NCBI RefSeq assembly: GCF_025685685.1
Contig: NZ_JAGSYH010000005.1
Coordinates: 744,001-808,000, forward strand
DNA from: Acidicapsa dinghuensis
Lineage (GTDB): Bacteria; Acidobacteriota; Terriglobia; Terriglobales; Acidobacteriaceae
Direction of reading: 5' to 3'
Length of the DNA stretch: 64,000 nt
The notes beneath the pieces were generated by a model. That model did not search any database. It was given only the letters and a program-made list of their open reading frames with translations, and was not told where the DNA came from. Shown piece after piece: positions 7,267-15,664 of this stretch. Every line of letters starts with the position of its first letter. Within the stretch, counting starts at the first letter, position 1. Made by a program: the position numbers and the translations under genes.

Positions 7267-7910
7267 CTTCCAAAAAATCGAATCCGCCAGAATTTGCTCT
7301 TTGGTGGCTCCGTCACATGTGTCCAGGTCAGCACAACGAAGTCTTAACGGGAGATCTCATCGAAAGATTTCGAGAGGGAGCAACGCGCGGCTGGTTCTGG
7401 AAGCAGACATTGATCGCCTCCATCACAGGTGCAGCTAGTGAACTTCGACGCCGCTGGGCATTCTTCTGTTATGCGATCATCGGCTCTGCCGCAATGTGCC
7501 TTATGCCCAGGTATGCGCCTATAAAGATGTCTATTTGGCTGCACTGGAGTGAACTTCCCTGGCCCTTGAGCCAATTTGTATTTGAAGGGGCTGCTCCGGT
7601 TGTCGTTACATTAGTGGCGTTATCCGTCTTAGCCGCGGGCCTCTTGATTGAGCATTCGTTCCGATGGACCTATATCTTTCGAACCTGGATCATCAACATT
7701 GCGCTGCTCACGGTTAGCCACTATTCAATAGACTTGTTTCCCCGTTTGCTTCGGCCTATTCCGGGGGACCCCTACGTCAAAGTCCTTATCATTCCGCAAG
7801 CCGTACAAGTCTTGTTCCTGGTCTCTACGTTTCTCGTTGCGGCGTGGCTGGGCTGTCCGATGAAGCCGAGCGCCAGCAAAGTCCGACAGACAGGACACAA
7901 AACCTCGTAG
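7263..7910 (+). CDS. membrane protein with permease-prefix-like N-terminus
   Basis: 215 residues, overlapping the PadR stop. The N-terminus (WWLRHMCPGQHNEVLTGDL, then FREGATRGWFWKQTL) resembles the 'permease prefix domain 2' found at the start of some PadR-linked ADOP permeases. It is followed by about four hydrophobic segments (near 65-80, 100-125, 135-155 and 180-200) rather than the usual two MacB/FtsX modules. It could be a stand-alone relative or the remnant of a full permease. No transport motif is visible. A broken GntR remnant begins 41 bases after it. Confidence 0.65.
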   Translation: MTSKKSNPPEFALWWLRHMCPGQHNEVLTGDLIERFREGATRGWFWKQTLIASITGAASELRRRWAFFCYAIIGSAAMCLMPRYAPIKMSIWLHWSELPWPLSQFVFEGAAPVVVTLVALSVLAAGLLIEHSFRWTYIFRTWIINIALLTVSHYSIDLFPRLLRPIPGDPYVKVLIIPQAVQVLFLVSTFLVAAWLGCPMKPSASKVRQTGHKTS

Positions 7911-7950
7911 CCTCATACTGCCTACTCCGAAAATGGGCTCAACACGAGAG

Positions 7951-8057
7951 GCCACTCGCACATCTCCCCACGGCCCGCGTATTATCGTCTTTCCCTGCTA
8001 GCCGACTCAGCCCGCGAAGAGCTTGCCCGCTTCTCGCAGCCACCGGTCGTTCTGTAA
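7951..8057 (+). pseudogene. 3' remnant of a GntR-regulator paralog
   Basis: About 107 bases align to the last part of the GntR gene at 5934-6848 (GCCAC.CGC...GGCCC.CG.ATTATC.TCTTTCC...GCCGACTCAGCCCGCGAAGAGCT.GCCCGCTTCTC...GT.GT) and end in a TAA at the matching place. One base is missing in the middle, so the frame breaks. Divergence of roughly one base in five argues against a recent duplication. Confidence 0.75.
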
Positions 8058-8153
8058 CCAGCAGTCTTGTGACACTCACGAAACTGTCTGGAGCCCCCAT
8101 TTTTGCGGCCAGAGGGATAGCTACTCTTCCTCCATCGGGATTACCCGGAGGTC

Positions 8154-11100
8154 ATGATGAACGCAGCCGCAACCACTACCGTTCCCCCGCAGACGCAATC
8201 AACCCCCGCCGACTCCATCCGCAATCGCAGCGGCTTCTGGTCACTCATCGCCACCCAGTTCCAGGGCGCGTTCAGTGACAACATCCTCCGCAACCTGCTG
8301 CTCTCCATCATCGTCGGCATGGGCCTCGGCAGCGGCCAGCGTGAAACCTTCATCTCCATCGTCACCTTCATCTTCTCCGTGCCATTCCTGCTCTTCAGCA
8401 TGACCGGCGGCTGGCTCGCCGACCGCTTCAGCAAGCGCCAGGTCACTATCTGGACCAAGGTCATGGAGATCGCCTCCATGCTCCTCGCCGCCGCAGGGCT
8501 CGCCTCGCATCACCTCAGCCTTTCGCTCGTGGCTCTCACCCTGGTGGCAACGCAGGCCGCGCTCTTCGGGCCCTCCAAATACGGCCTGCTCCCCGAGCTT
8601 CTCCCCGAAAAATCACTCTCCTGGGGCAACGGCGTCATCGAGCTCGGCACCTTCCTCGCCATCATCCTAGGCACCGTCACCGGCGCATGGATGGCCGAGC
8701 AGTTCCACGGCCACGAAATCTACGCTGGCTACGCACTGCTCGCGCTCTCGCTCGCTGGCCTCGCCACCAGCCTCGGCATCGACAAGGTCCCACCCGCCGC
8801 ACCCGAGAAGAGATTCAACTTCAACCTCTTCGGCGATCTCTGGTCGCAGATCGCGCTCATGCGCCGCGACCGGGCACTCTTCCTCGCCGTCCTCGGCAAC
8901 ACCTACTTCTGGTTCCTCGGATCTCTGCTCTTCTCCACTATCGTTGTCTACGGACCAGACGTGCTCCACGTCGGCCAAACCAAGACCGGCTACCTCAACG
9001 CAACCCTCGCCATCGGCATCGGTATCGGCAGCATGGCCGCCGGTTGGATCAGTGATCACAAAATCGAGTACGGCCTCATCCCCCTCGGCTCCATCGGCAT
9101 GACCGTTATCGGCTTCATACTCGGCCTTACTCACCAGCAGATGCTCGGCTCCGCAGTGCTCCTCGCGCTCCTGGGATTCTTCGCCGGATTCTTCGCCGTC
9201 CCTGTCAACGCCCTCATCCAGCATCGTCCAGCTGACAAAGACAAAGGCGGCATCATCGCCGCCTCCAACCTGCTCTCTTTCGTCGGAATCGCCATCTCCT
9301 CCGGCGTCTACTTCGTCTTCACCAAATTCATCCACTTCGATCCGAAGCAGGTCATCGTCGCCGCATCGGTCATCACCGCCATCAGCACCATCTACGTCCT
9401 CTATCTGCTGCCGGAGTGGTTCGCCCGCCTCATCCTCTTCTTCGTGACCCACACGCTCTATCGCGTCAAGGTTGTTGGCCGCGACAACTTCCCTCAGAAG
9501 ACCGGCGCGCTCATCGTCTGCAACCACATGTCCTTCGTAGACGCCGCCCTGCTCACCGCCGCAACCGACCGCCCCATCCGCTTCGTCATGTACGAGGGCA
9601 TCTACAATCATCCATTCATCAAGCCCTTCGCCCGCATTCTCAAGTGCATCCCCATCTCCAGTGAACAGCACCCCCGGGACATGATCCGCTCTCTTCGCGT
9701 CGCCGCCGAAGCACTCGAGCAGGACGAGATCGTCTGCATCTTCGCCGAGGGCCAGATCACCCGTACCGGCCAGCTTCTCCCCTTCCGCCGTGGCCTCGAA
9801 CGCATCATGAAAGGTGTCACCCGCCCCATTCTCCCCGTCAACCTCGACGGCGTATGGGGCAGCATCTTCAGCTTCGAGCGCGGCCGCTTCCTCTGGAAGA
9901 TGCCCCGCCACCTTCGCTATCCCGTCACCGTCAGCTTCGGCCAGCCACTCGCGCCCACCACGCCCGCCACCGAAGTCCGCGCCGCTGTCCAGGAACTCCA
10001 GGCCAACGCCTTCTCGAGCCGCAAGCAACACATGCGCACCCTCGATCGCGCCTTCGTCCAGACCGCACGCCGCTATCCCTTCCGCTTCATGATGGCCGAC
10101 CCCAAAACCGAGAAGCTCTCCTTCATCTCCGCCCTCACCAAGACCCTCTACATCGCCCGCCGCCTGCGCGGCCAGATCGGCAATGAGCCCATGGTCGGTC
10201 TCCTCCTCCCACCCTCCGTCGGAGGAGCGCTCACCAACTACGCCCTCATGCTCCTCGGCCGCGTCCCCGTCAACCTCAACTACACCTCATCCGGCGAAGT
10301 CATCGCCTCCTGCGCCGCCCAGTGCAACATCGACACCGTCATCACCTCCAAAGCATTCGTCGAGCGCTTCCCCACACTCGCCATCCCCGGCCGCACCCTC
10401 TTCCTCGAAGACGCACTAGCCAAACCCCGCCTCACCGAAAAGCTCACAGCCCTCGCCCTCACCTGGCTCATGCCCGCCGCCCTCATGCGCCGCGCCCTCG
10501 GAGCAATCAAACCGCAGCCCCAAACCGAACCCCAAACCACAACCGAGGGTGCCCCATTCATTCCGCGCACCGGGGTCCCCAGCGACGGGTCTTCGTCGTT
10601 GGGGTGGTCGGGGAATGAGTGGGATACCACAGAAGCACGAAGCACCAAGCCAGCACTCACGCAGACTCTCAAGCCACAGGCTGTCGATCAACTCGCGACC
10701 GTAATCTTCTCCTCCGGCAGCACCGGCGACCCCAAAGGCGTCATGCTCAGCCACTTCAACCTCATGGCCAACATCCGCCAGGTCTGCCAGGTCTTCATGC
10801 TCGATGGCCGCGACAAGATCCTCGGCATCCTGCCCTTCTTCCACTCCTTCGGCTACATGGCCGGCCTCTGGCTTCCCGCCGTCCATGGCACCGGAGTCGT
10901 CTTCCACGCCAACCCGCTCGACGCGCAGGTCGTCGGAGACCTCGTCCACCGCTATCGCGTCACCTTCCTCGTCGCCACGCCCACCTTCATGCAGGCCTAC
11001 ATGCGCCGCTGCACACCCGAGCAGTTCGGCTCGCTCCAGTACGTCCTCGTCGGAGCAGAAAAACTCCAGGAGCGCGTCGCCCTCGCCTTTGAAGACACCT

Positions 11101-11789
11101 TCGGCATCCGCCCACTCGAGGGCTACGGCTGCACCGAGTGCTCACCCGTCGTCGCCGTCAATGGACGCGACTTCCGCGCCCCCGGCTTCCGTCAGGTCGC
11201 CGGCAAGCGCGGACGCATCGGCCACCCGCTCCCCGGCGTCTCCGTCCGCATCGTCGACATCGACACCGGCGCACCCGTCGCCGCCGGAGCCAGCGGCATG
11301 CTCCTCGTCAAAGGCCCCAACGTAATGCAGGGCTACCTCAGCCGCCCCGAAAAAACCGCCGAAGTCCTCCACGATGGCTGGTACACCACCGGCGACATCG
11401 CCACCATGGAAGAAGACGGCTTCCTCACCATCACCGACCGCCTCTCGCGCTTCAGCAAAATCGGCGGCGAAATGGTCCCCCACATCCGCGTCGAAGAAAA
11501 ACTGCATGAGTTAGCCGAAGCCGCCCAAATCGACATCACAGCCCAGGCCTTCGCCGTAACCTCCCTGCCCGATGAAAAGAAAGGCGAGCGTCTGGCCGTC
11601 CTGACCACACTCAAACCCGAGCCACTCGCAGCCGTTCTAAGCAAGTTAGCCCAAAGCGACCTGCCCACCCTCTGGAAACCCAAGAGCAATCAGTTCTTCC
11701 AGGTCGAAGCGTTACCAATGCTAGGCACCGGCAAAATGGACCTGCGCGGTGTGAAAAACCGCGCCACAGAGCTAGCTAACACCATCTGA
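8154..11789 (+). CDS. LplT-PlsC-Aas fusion: MFS lysophospholipid transporter, acyltransferase and acyl-ACP synthetase
   Basis: 1211 residues in three parts. About 20-420 is an MFS domain with many membrane segments, LplT-like (FWSLIATQFQGAFSDNILRN). About 425-630 is a PlsC acyltransferase with the NHMSFVD (H-x4-D) motif and a FAEGQITRTG block. About 640-1210 is an AMP-forming acyl-ACP/CoA synthetase with the P-loop SSGSTGDPKG near 850, YGCTECSP and TGDIATMEEDGF. In enterobacteria LplT and Aas are separate; together they flip lysophosphatidylethanolamine inward and reacylate it. Fusion into one membrane protein is known in other bacteria. A palindromic element at 10547-10626 adds an in-frame stretch (about 798-824) in the linker before the P-loop. 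ATG-ATG at 8154/8157 is preceded by GGAGG. Confidence 0.9.
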   Translation: MMNAAATTTVPPQTQSTPADSIRNRSGFWSLIATQFQGAFSDNILRNLLLSIIVGMGLGSGQRETFISIVTFIFSVPFLLFSMTGGWLADRFSKRQVTIWTKVMEIASMLLAAAGLASHHLSLSLVALTLVATQAALFGPSKYGLLPELLPEKSLSWGNGVIELGTFLAIILGTVTGAWMAEQFHGHEIYAGYALLALSLAGLATSLGIDKVPPAAPEKRFNFNLFGDLWSQIALMRRDRALFLAVLGNTYFWFLGSLLFSTIVVYGPDVLHVGQTKTGYLNATLAIGIGIGSMAAGWISDHKIEYGLIPLGSIGMTVIGFILGLTHQQMLGSAVLLALLGFFAGFFAVPVNALIQHRPADKDKGGIIAASNLLSFVGIAISSGVYFVFTKFIHFDPKQVIVAASVITAISTIYVLYLLPEWFARLILFFVTHTLYRVKVVGRDNFPQKTGALIVCNHMSFVDAALLTAATDRPIRFVMYEGIYNHPFIKPFARILKCIPISSEQHPRDMIRSLRVAAEALEQDEIVCIFAEGQITRTGQLLPFRRGLERIMKGVTRPILPVNLDGVWGSIFSFERGRFLWKMPRHLRYPVTVSFGQPLAPTTPATEVRAAVQELQANAFSSRKQHMRTLDRAFVQTARRYPFRFMMADPKTEKLSFISALTKTLYIARRLRGQIGNEPMVGLLLPPSVGGALTNYALMLLGRVPVNLNYTSSGEVIASCAAQCNIDTVITSKAFVERFPTLAIPGRTLFLEDALAKPRLTEKLTALALTWLMPAALMRRALGAIKPQPQTEPQTTTEGAPFIPRTGVPSDGSSSLGWSGNEWDTTEARSTKPALTQTLKPQAVDQLATVIFSSGSTGDPKGVMLSHFNLMANIRQVCQVFMLDGRDKILGILPFFHSFGYMAGLWLPAVHGTGVVFHANPLDAQVVGDLVHRYRVTFLVATPTFMQAYMRRCTPEQFGSLQYVLVGAEKLQERVALAFEDTFGIRPLEGYGCTECSPVVAVNGRDFRAPGFRQVAGKRGRIGHPLPGVSVRIVDIDTGAPVAAGASGMLLVKGPNVMQGYLSRPEKTAEVLHDGWYTTGDIATMEEDGFLTITDRLSRFSKIGGEMVPHIRVEEKLHELAEAAQIDITAQAFAVTSLPDEKKGERLAVLTTLKPEPLAAVLSKLAQSDLPTLWKPKSNQFFQVEALPMLGTGKMDLRGVKNRATELANTI
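10547..10626 (+). repeat. nested REP-like palindrome inside the LplT-Aas gene
   Basis: GGGTGCCCC, outer arms CCCATTCATTCC and GGAATGAGTGGG, inner arms CCCCAGCGAC and GTCGTTGGGG around ggtcttc. The inner hairpin matches the element at 5695. The outer arms echo the first REP family. It is in frame and free of stops. Confidence 0.8.
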
Positions 11790-11901
11790 CCGATCGAAGC
11801 TCAAATTGATAGCAACCAGCCTCAGTAGCTGCAGCCTTAGCGTTCTACTAACGGTGGGTTAGATTGGCGCCGCCGCCGACAGTCAAGCGGCAGCGCCAAG
11901 A

Positions 11902-11997
11902 TCAATTCCGTACTTCTGTTGCATAGAAGCGATGCATGTGTGAAGCAATGTAGGGAAGACAATCCTCAACAGCGAAGTGTCCTGCGCTTAAGCGATG
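11902..11997 (-). pseudogene. C-terminal remnant of an alpha/beta hydrolase
   Basis: The minus-strand frame reads LSAGHFAVEDCLPYIASHM, then HRFYATEVRN and a TGA (11902-11904). This is the typical last 30 residues of an alpha/beta hydrolase of the epoxide-hydrolase type, with the catalytic His in GHFAVED. A stop lies a few codons upstream in frame, so only the tail survives. It abuts the LysR remnant at 11999. Confidence 0.7.
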
Positions 11998-11998
11998 A

Positions 11999-12337
11999 TT
12001 GCTGGTCTACTATCGCGAAGCGGCACCGGAGATCTACGACGCGATCACACTACTTTGCCAAAAAGCAAAGTTCTCACCCCGCATCGTAGACACACCTCGA
12101 TCGTGGCAGTCACTCCTCACGATGGTCGAGGCGGAAGAAGGTATTGCGCTCATTCCACATTGCGTGCAGTATCTTCGATCAAACGACATCGTCTTTCGCC
12201 GGCTCCGCGAAAGCGCATGCCATGTAGATGCTCTCATTGTGTGGCGCTCAAAGGGGCTCACTCGCGTACAGCAGAGCTTCCTGGATCTCATCCGGTCCAG
12301 AAGAACGGAGTTCCAAAAGCACATAAATAAAACGTGA
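11999..12337 (+). pseudogene. C-terminal half of a LysR-type regulator
   Basis: About 112 residues matching the second half of a LysR substrate-binding domain: LLVYYREAAPEIYDAITLLC, SPRIVDTPRSWQSLLTMV, GIALIPHCVQYL, then ALIVWR and FLDLIRSRR. The DNA-binding helix-turn-helix and first half are absent, and an in-frame stop sits directly before it at 11996-11998. With the neighbouring hydrolase tail it appears to be what is left of a divergent regulator-target pair after an internal deletion. Confidence 0.75.
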
Positions 12338-12422
12338 GCAGCATGTCATCCGCAAAGTTGCGGTTTGCTATGCATCCATACCCTAAACATCTCAACCCTC
12401 ACACTTGAAAAGGAGCACTGCT

Positions 12423-12971
12423 TTGTTCAATTCCATCTCGATCCAAAGAGCAGCACTAGCGCTGTTGATCTTTAGCACCGCGTTTGCGCAAGCACAGGAT
12501 AAGGCCCACGATCTAGTGAAGGGGCCACCGCCCATCCACAAAGAACACCATTACAGCGAATACGAGAAACTGATTTTGAAGAATGTTTCGACATTTCACC
12601 GTAACTTTAATAACCGTGAGTTCGGCAAGAATGGAGATCTGGTGGTTGAGAATCTTCACGTCAATTCGAACGGCGCAGAACTGAATGGGCGCGATGCTTT
12701 CGTACAGCGAATCGCACGATTTGTCGGCCCTTTCCCGGATGTGAAGATCACGGATCTGATCACTGTTGTAGATGGGAACACTGCTGCTGTTCGGTTTGTT
12801 ATCACAGGTACTCAAAAGGGCGACCTTGAAATGGGTGGTACGGTGATCAAAGCCACAAACAAATCAATTCATGTGGACGGTTCGGAGTTTTTCACCTTCG
12901 ATGAGAACGGGAAGTTGACCGATCTCGTGACTGTCGAAAATATGGCTCAATTGATTACGCAGCTTAAATAA
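12423..12971 (+). CDS. secreted SnoaL-like (NTF2-fold) protein
   Basis: 182 residues from the TTG at 12423, chosen because AAAAGGAG lies 8 bases upstream; a TTG at 12405 would place that ribosome site inside the gene. A signal peptide (about 1-24, ending FAQAQ) is followed by a domain with the SnoaL/NTF2 pattern: a helix with FHRNFNNREFGKNGDLV, ENLHVNSNG, FPDVKITDLITVVDGNTAAVR and HVDGSEFFTFDENGKLTDL. SnoaL-like proteins are small cone-shaped enzymes or binding proteins; the substrate is unknown. Low-GC codon use relative to neighbours is mild. No operon partner is evident. Confidence 0.75.
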   Translation: MFNSISIQRAALALLIFSTAFAQAQDKAHDLVKGPPPIHKEHHYSEYEKLILKNVSTFHRNFNNREFGKNGDLVVENLHVNSNGAELNGRDAFVQRIARFVGPFPDVKITDLITVVDGNTAAVRFVITGTQKGDLEMGGTVIKATNKSIHVDGSEFFTFDENGKLTDLVTVENMAQLITQLK

Positions 12972-13011
12972 CCATAGGACGAGTTATCATTCCCGCTTCA
13001 ACATTGGTGGC

Positions 13012-13032
13012 GGGTGGGCAGGCGGCCCACCC
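13012..13032 (+). terminator. hairpin downstream of the SnoaL-like gene
   Basis: GGGTGGGC, loop aggcg, GCCCACCC: a perfect 8-bp GC stem, about 40 bases after the stop. A run of T residues follows only about 12 bases later, so it is a plausible rather than classical terminator. Confidence 0.45.
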
Positions 13033-13156
13033 CTTACCTTTCCGTTTTTTTGAAGCTACCAAAACTGTTTAGATCCGAACAGACGAATCTCTCGCCTATC
13101 CCCTACAATTCGCCGCACTTGAGCTTTCGCCCACACTCAGGCAGAAGGTAACTCTC

Positions 13157-14653
13157 ATGATGAGCCAATTGCAGTTCACTCCTTCGTTGCAGCCCATCTT
13201 GACCCTAAGAAAGGCAGCCTCTCTCATAGACGTAACAGCATTGCTCCTCGTTGCCGCTATCGCCGTCCATGCACAAACCGGCGAAACCCCAGCCGACACC
13301 CCACCAACCTATTCCGTCCTCTATACCTTCACCGGCGGTGCAGACGGATATGCGCCCATCGGAGCAAATCCGCTAGCGATTGATCGAGAAGGGAATGTCT
13401 ATGGCACCACTGAAGCTGGCGGTAACTTTGTTGAGACTTGCTTGCCCTCTGGCATCTGCGAACCCGTCGGCGGCGCTTTTTGCCCCCTAGGTTGCGGAAC
13501 CGTCTTTAAAGTCAACCGTGAAGGTAGAGAATCGGTCGAATACGCATTCACCGGAGTGGCAGGTGAACAGTATCCTCAAAGCAATGTGATTCGCGACGAA
13601 GAGGGCAATCTCTACGGCAATATAACGAACGTCATCTACAAGATCCGTCCGTCTGGCCGCGAAACTGATCTCTACCAATTCACAGGCAACGGCGATGGTG
13701 GTCCTCCGTCTGGAGCTCTCATCAGCGATCGCGAAGGCAATCTATATGGTGTCAGTTCTACCGGTGGCCAGAACGAGTGCCCCTACTACAACCCCTCGAC
13801 CTGCGGAGTAGTCTTCAAGATCGATCCGCGCGGCCATGAAACTGTCCTCTACGCCTTTACTGGCGGCGCCGACGGCGGTAGTCCGCAGGGAGAATTGGTC
13901 CGCGATGAGGAGGGTAATCTTTATGGCACTACATTGTACGGCGGCGCACTCAATAGTCTGGCGTGCTTCAGCAACATCCGTGGTGGGAATGGCGCGCTGC
14001 CTATTGGTTGCGGAGTGATCTTCAAAGTCGATCGCGCCGGCAAAGAGACCGTTCTTCATCAATTCGACGCGTATGTTGACGGATATGATCCCACTGGCCT
14101 GACGCGTGATCGGGATGGCACGCTCTACGGCACAACCTTTTTTGGGGGCAGTCCGGATCAAACTGCCCAAGGACTATCGGGCTACGGAATCGTCTACAAA
14201 TTAGACAAAAGTGGAAAGTATACGATACTCCACAATTTCACCGGCAAAGCTGACGGAGGATCGCCCCTCGGGCCACCATTGCCCATCGGAAAGGATCTCT
14301 ACGGTACCGCATCCGCCGGTGGGAAACTCGATGACGATCCCAACGGAGGCAGCGCTCCTTTCTTCGGCAGATCCGGCGTAATCTACAAGCTCGACCAATC
14401 CGGTAAAGAGACCGTTCTCTATACCTTCCAGGGTGAGGCCGACGGAGCGGCCCCCGAGTCCGAACTCACTCAAGACGAAGACGGAAATCTATATGGGACC
14501 GCCTTCTACGGAGGCAGCTTCGAAGGAGAGAGCTGTGAATCTAGTGGCTGCGGTGTCGTATACAAACTGACGCTTCACAACAAATGCGACGACGACCGCC
14601 ATCACGACGGCTGGTCTGATCCATTTTCAAATCACGACGACCACGAAAAATAA
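13157..14653 (+). CDS. secreted GloVer-repeat (TIGR03803-type) beta-propeller-like protein
   Basis: 498 residues with an N-terminal hydrophobic export segment (about 27-40, ending AVHAQ). The rest is eight or so repeats of about 45-60 residues built on 'VLYxFTGGADG', 'GxLxRDxxGNLYGTTxxGG', 'GCGVVFKxDxxGKET'. This is the Gloeobacter/Verrucomicrobia-type repeat, common in secreted acidobacterial proteins and probably forming a propeller or similar beta structure. Its role is unknown; surface binding or scaffolding is a guess. The C-terminus is His/Asp rich (DDDRHHDGWSDPFSNHDDHE), which may bind metal. A strong hairpin follows the stop. Confidence 0.85.
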   Translation: MMSQLQFTPSLQPILTLRKAASLIDVTALLLVAAIAVHAQTGETPADTPPTYSVLYTFTGGADGYAPIGANPLAIDREGNVYGTTEAGGNFVETCLPSGICEPVGGAFCPLGCGTVFKVNREGRESVEYAFTGVAGEQYPQSNVIRDEEGNLYGNITNVIYKIRPSGRETDLYQFTGNGDGGPPSGALISDREGNLYGVSSTGGQNECPYYNPSTCGVVFKIDPRGHETVLYAFTGGADGGSPQGELVRDEEGNLYGTTLYGGALNSLACFSNIRGGNGALPIGCGVIFKVDRAGKETVLHQFDAYVDGYDPTGLTRDRDGTLYGTTFFGGSPDQTAQGLSGYGIVYKLDKSGKYTILHNFTGKADGGSPLGPPLPIGKDLYGTASAGGKLDDDPNGGSAPFFGRSGVIYKLDQSGKETVLYTFQGEADGAAPESELTQDEDGNLYGTAFYGGSFEGESCESSGCGVVYKLTLHNKCDDDRHHDGWSDPFSNHDDHEK

Positions 14654-14670
14654 TCAAGGAACAACAATAA

Positions 14671-14715
14671 GGGCCTCATATCTACGCGCGTCCCTTGCGC
14701 GGAGATATGAGGCCC
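14671..14715 (+). terminator. long hairpin after the GloVer-repeat gene
   Basis: GGGCCTCATATCT pairs perfectly with AGATATGAGGCCC, with an inner CGCGC/GCGCG extension around gtccctt, then CCTTTC. It is likely a transcription terminator. Its centre (ATATCTACGCGCGTCC) recurs at 15466, so it may also belong to a repeat family. Confidence 0.65.
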
Positions 14716-14890
14716 CTTTCGTGCGCAGCGCGAACCCTTCCCGTACACTTCATACTCCACATCTCACACTCGCATTACACAGAGTTACTCCGCAAAGGTG
14801 CATAATCAGGGCAGACAATCATTCGCATATCCGATCCGAACGGAAGCTATCCCGCCCAACATGCTCAGGCGGGCGAAGAGATCGACTGCA

Positions 14891-15457
14891 ATGGCGACAG
14901 GAAATCAGACAGGGAATCAATCGGCATTACTCGGGCTACTCCGCTTCGCACTCATCGCGCTGACCGCACTCACCGGCCTCGGCACCATCTTCGTCGGAGT
15001 CATAACCGCCTTTCAAGCCTGGCAGGAGCACGCCCAGCAGCATTGGCCCACAGCAACCGCCTATGTGGAGAAATGCGCCATGGTTCACGCAAGCGCAGGC
15101 CGGCGGCTGGCGCTCCATATCCGCTGCCGCCTGCACGTTGACCTGGGCACAGAACAGCCCGTCGCTTACCTCTATTCCATGAACGTGCCACCGCCGGAAG
15201 TCAGGCAATCGCCGCCCAACCAGATCGCTCCGTTCATCGACTGGGTCAACCGCCATCCGGCGGGCACTTCAATCGAAGTGCGCTACAACCCCAGCCGTCA
15301 CACCTCGGTCGTTCCGGTCACAGACCCCATCCCGCGCACAGGCCCGCACACTCCCGACAACCTGAAGCTGCTCGCAGCCACCTCCATCAGCTTTGTCGTC
15401 CTGCTAATACTGCTCCGCGCCACATGGCCTCGATCGGTTCAACTTAGAAAGCCTTAG
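14891..15457 (+). CDS. DUF3592-like membrane protein
   Basis: 188 residues from the ATG at 14891; ATG 14861 and GTG 14798 in the same frame are possible longer starts and no ribosome site decides between them. There are two membrane segments, about 12-38 and 150-175, flanking an extracytoplasmic domain with WPTATAYVEKC, LHIRCRLHVDL and AGTSIEVRYNPSRHTSVVP. This TM-domain-TM layout with 'W-x-TA-x-V ... V-x-YNP' is typical of DUF3592 proteins of unknown function. A REP-like element lies 9 bases after the stop. Confidence 0.65.
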   Translation: MATGNQTGNQSALLGLLRFALIALTALTGLGTIFVGVITAFQAWQEHAQQHWPTATAYVEKCAMVHASAGRRLALHIRCRLHVDLGTEQPVAYLYSMNVPPPEVRQSPPNQIAPFIDWVNRHPAGTSIEVRYNPSRHTSVVPVTDPIPRTGPHTPDNLKLLAATSISFVVLLILLRATWPRSVQLRKP

Positions 15458-15465
15458 AACTTACC

Positions 15466-15504
15466 GGGTGCCCCATATCTACGCGCGTCCTCTGTGCGGA
15501 GATG
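15466..15504 (+). repeat. third-type palindromic element
   Basis: GGGTGCCCC followed by ATATCTACGCGCGTCC and a partly complementary GTGCGGAGATGT. It shares the GTGCCCC leader with the REP family at 1716 and the ATATCTACGCGCGTCC core with the hairpin at 14671. Confidence 0.55.
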
Positions 15505-15664
15505 TCTAAATGCTGCCAATGGACACTATGAATCGAAAATGGACAGTGCGGCACAGAATCCAGAGCCGTCGCCCTCCTGTTATCTGCTAACTACAAAAGA
15601 GGTTGCATTCAACGCGCTGACTGGAACGTCGCGTGCACGTTATAGCCAGGCAGGAGGATGTCGA

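Noticed and set aside
8667..10031. Long minus-strand frame (454 codons) within the LplT-Aas gene
   Set aside because: Strongly biased acidic composition (Asp/Glu/Gly), typical of the antisense of a GC-rich gene; no motif.
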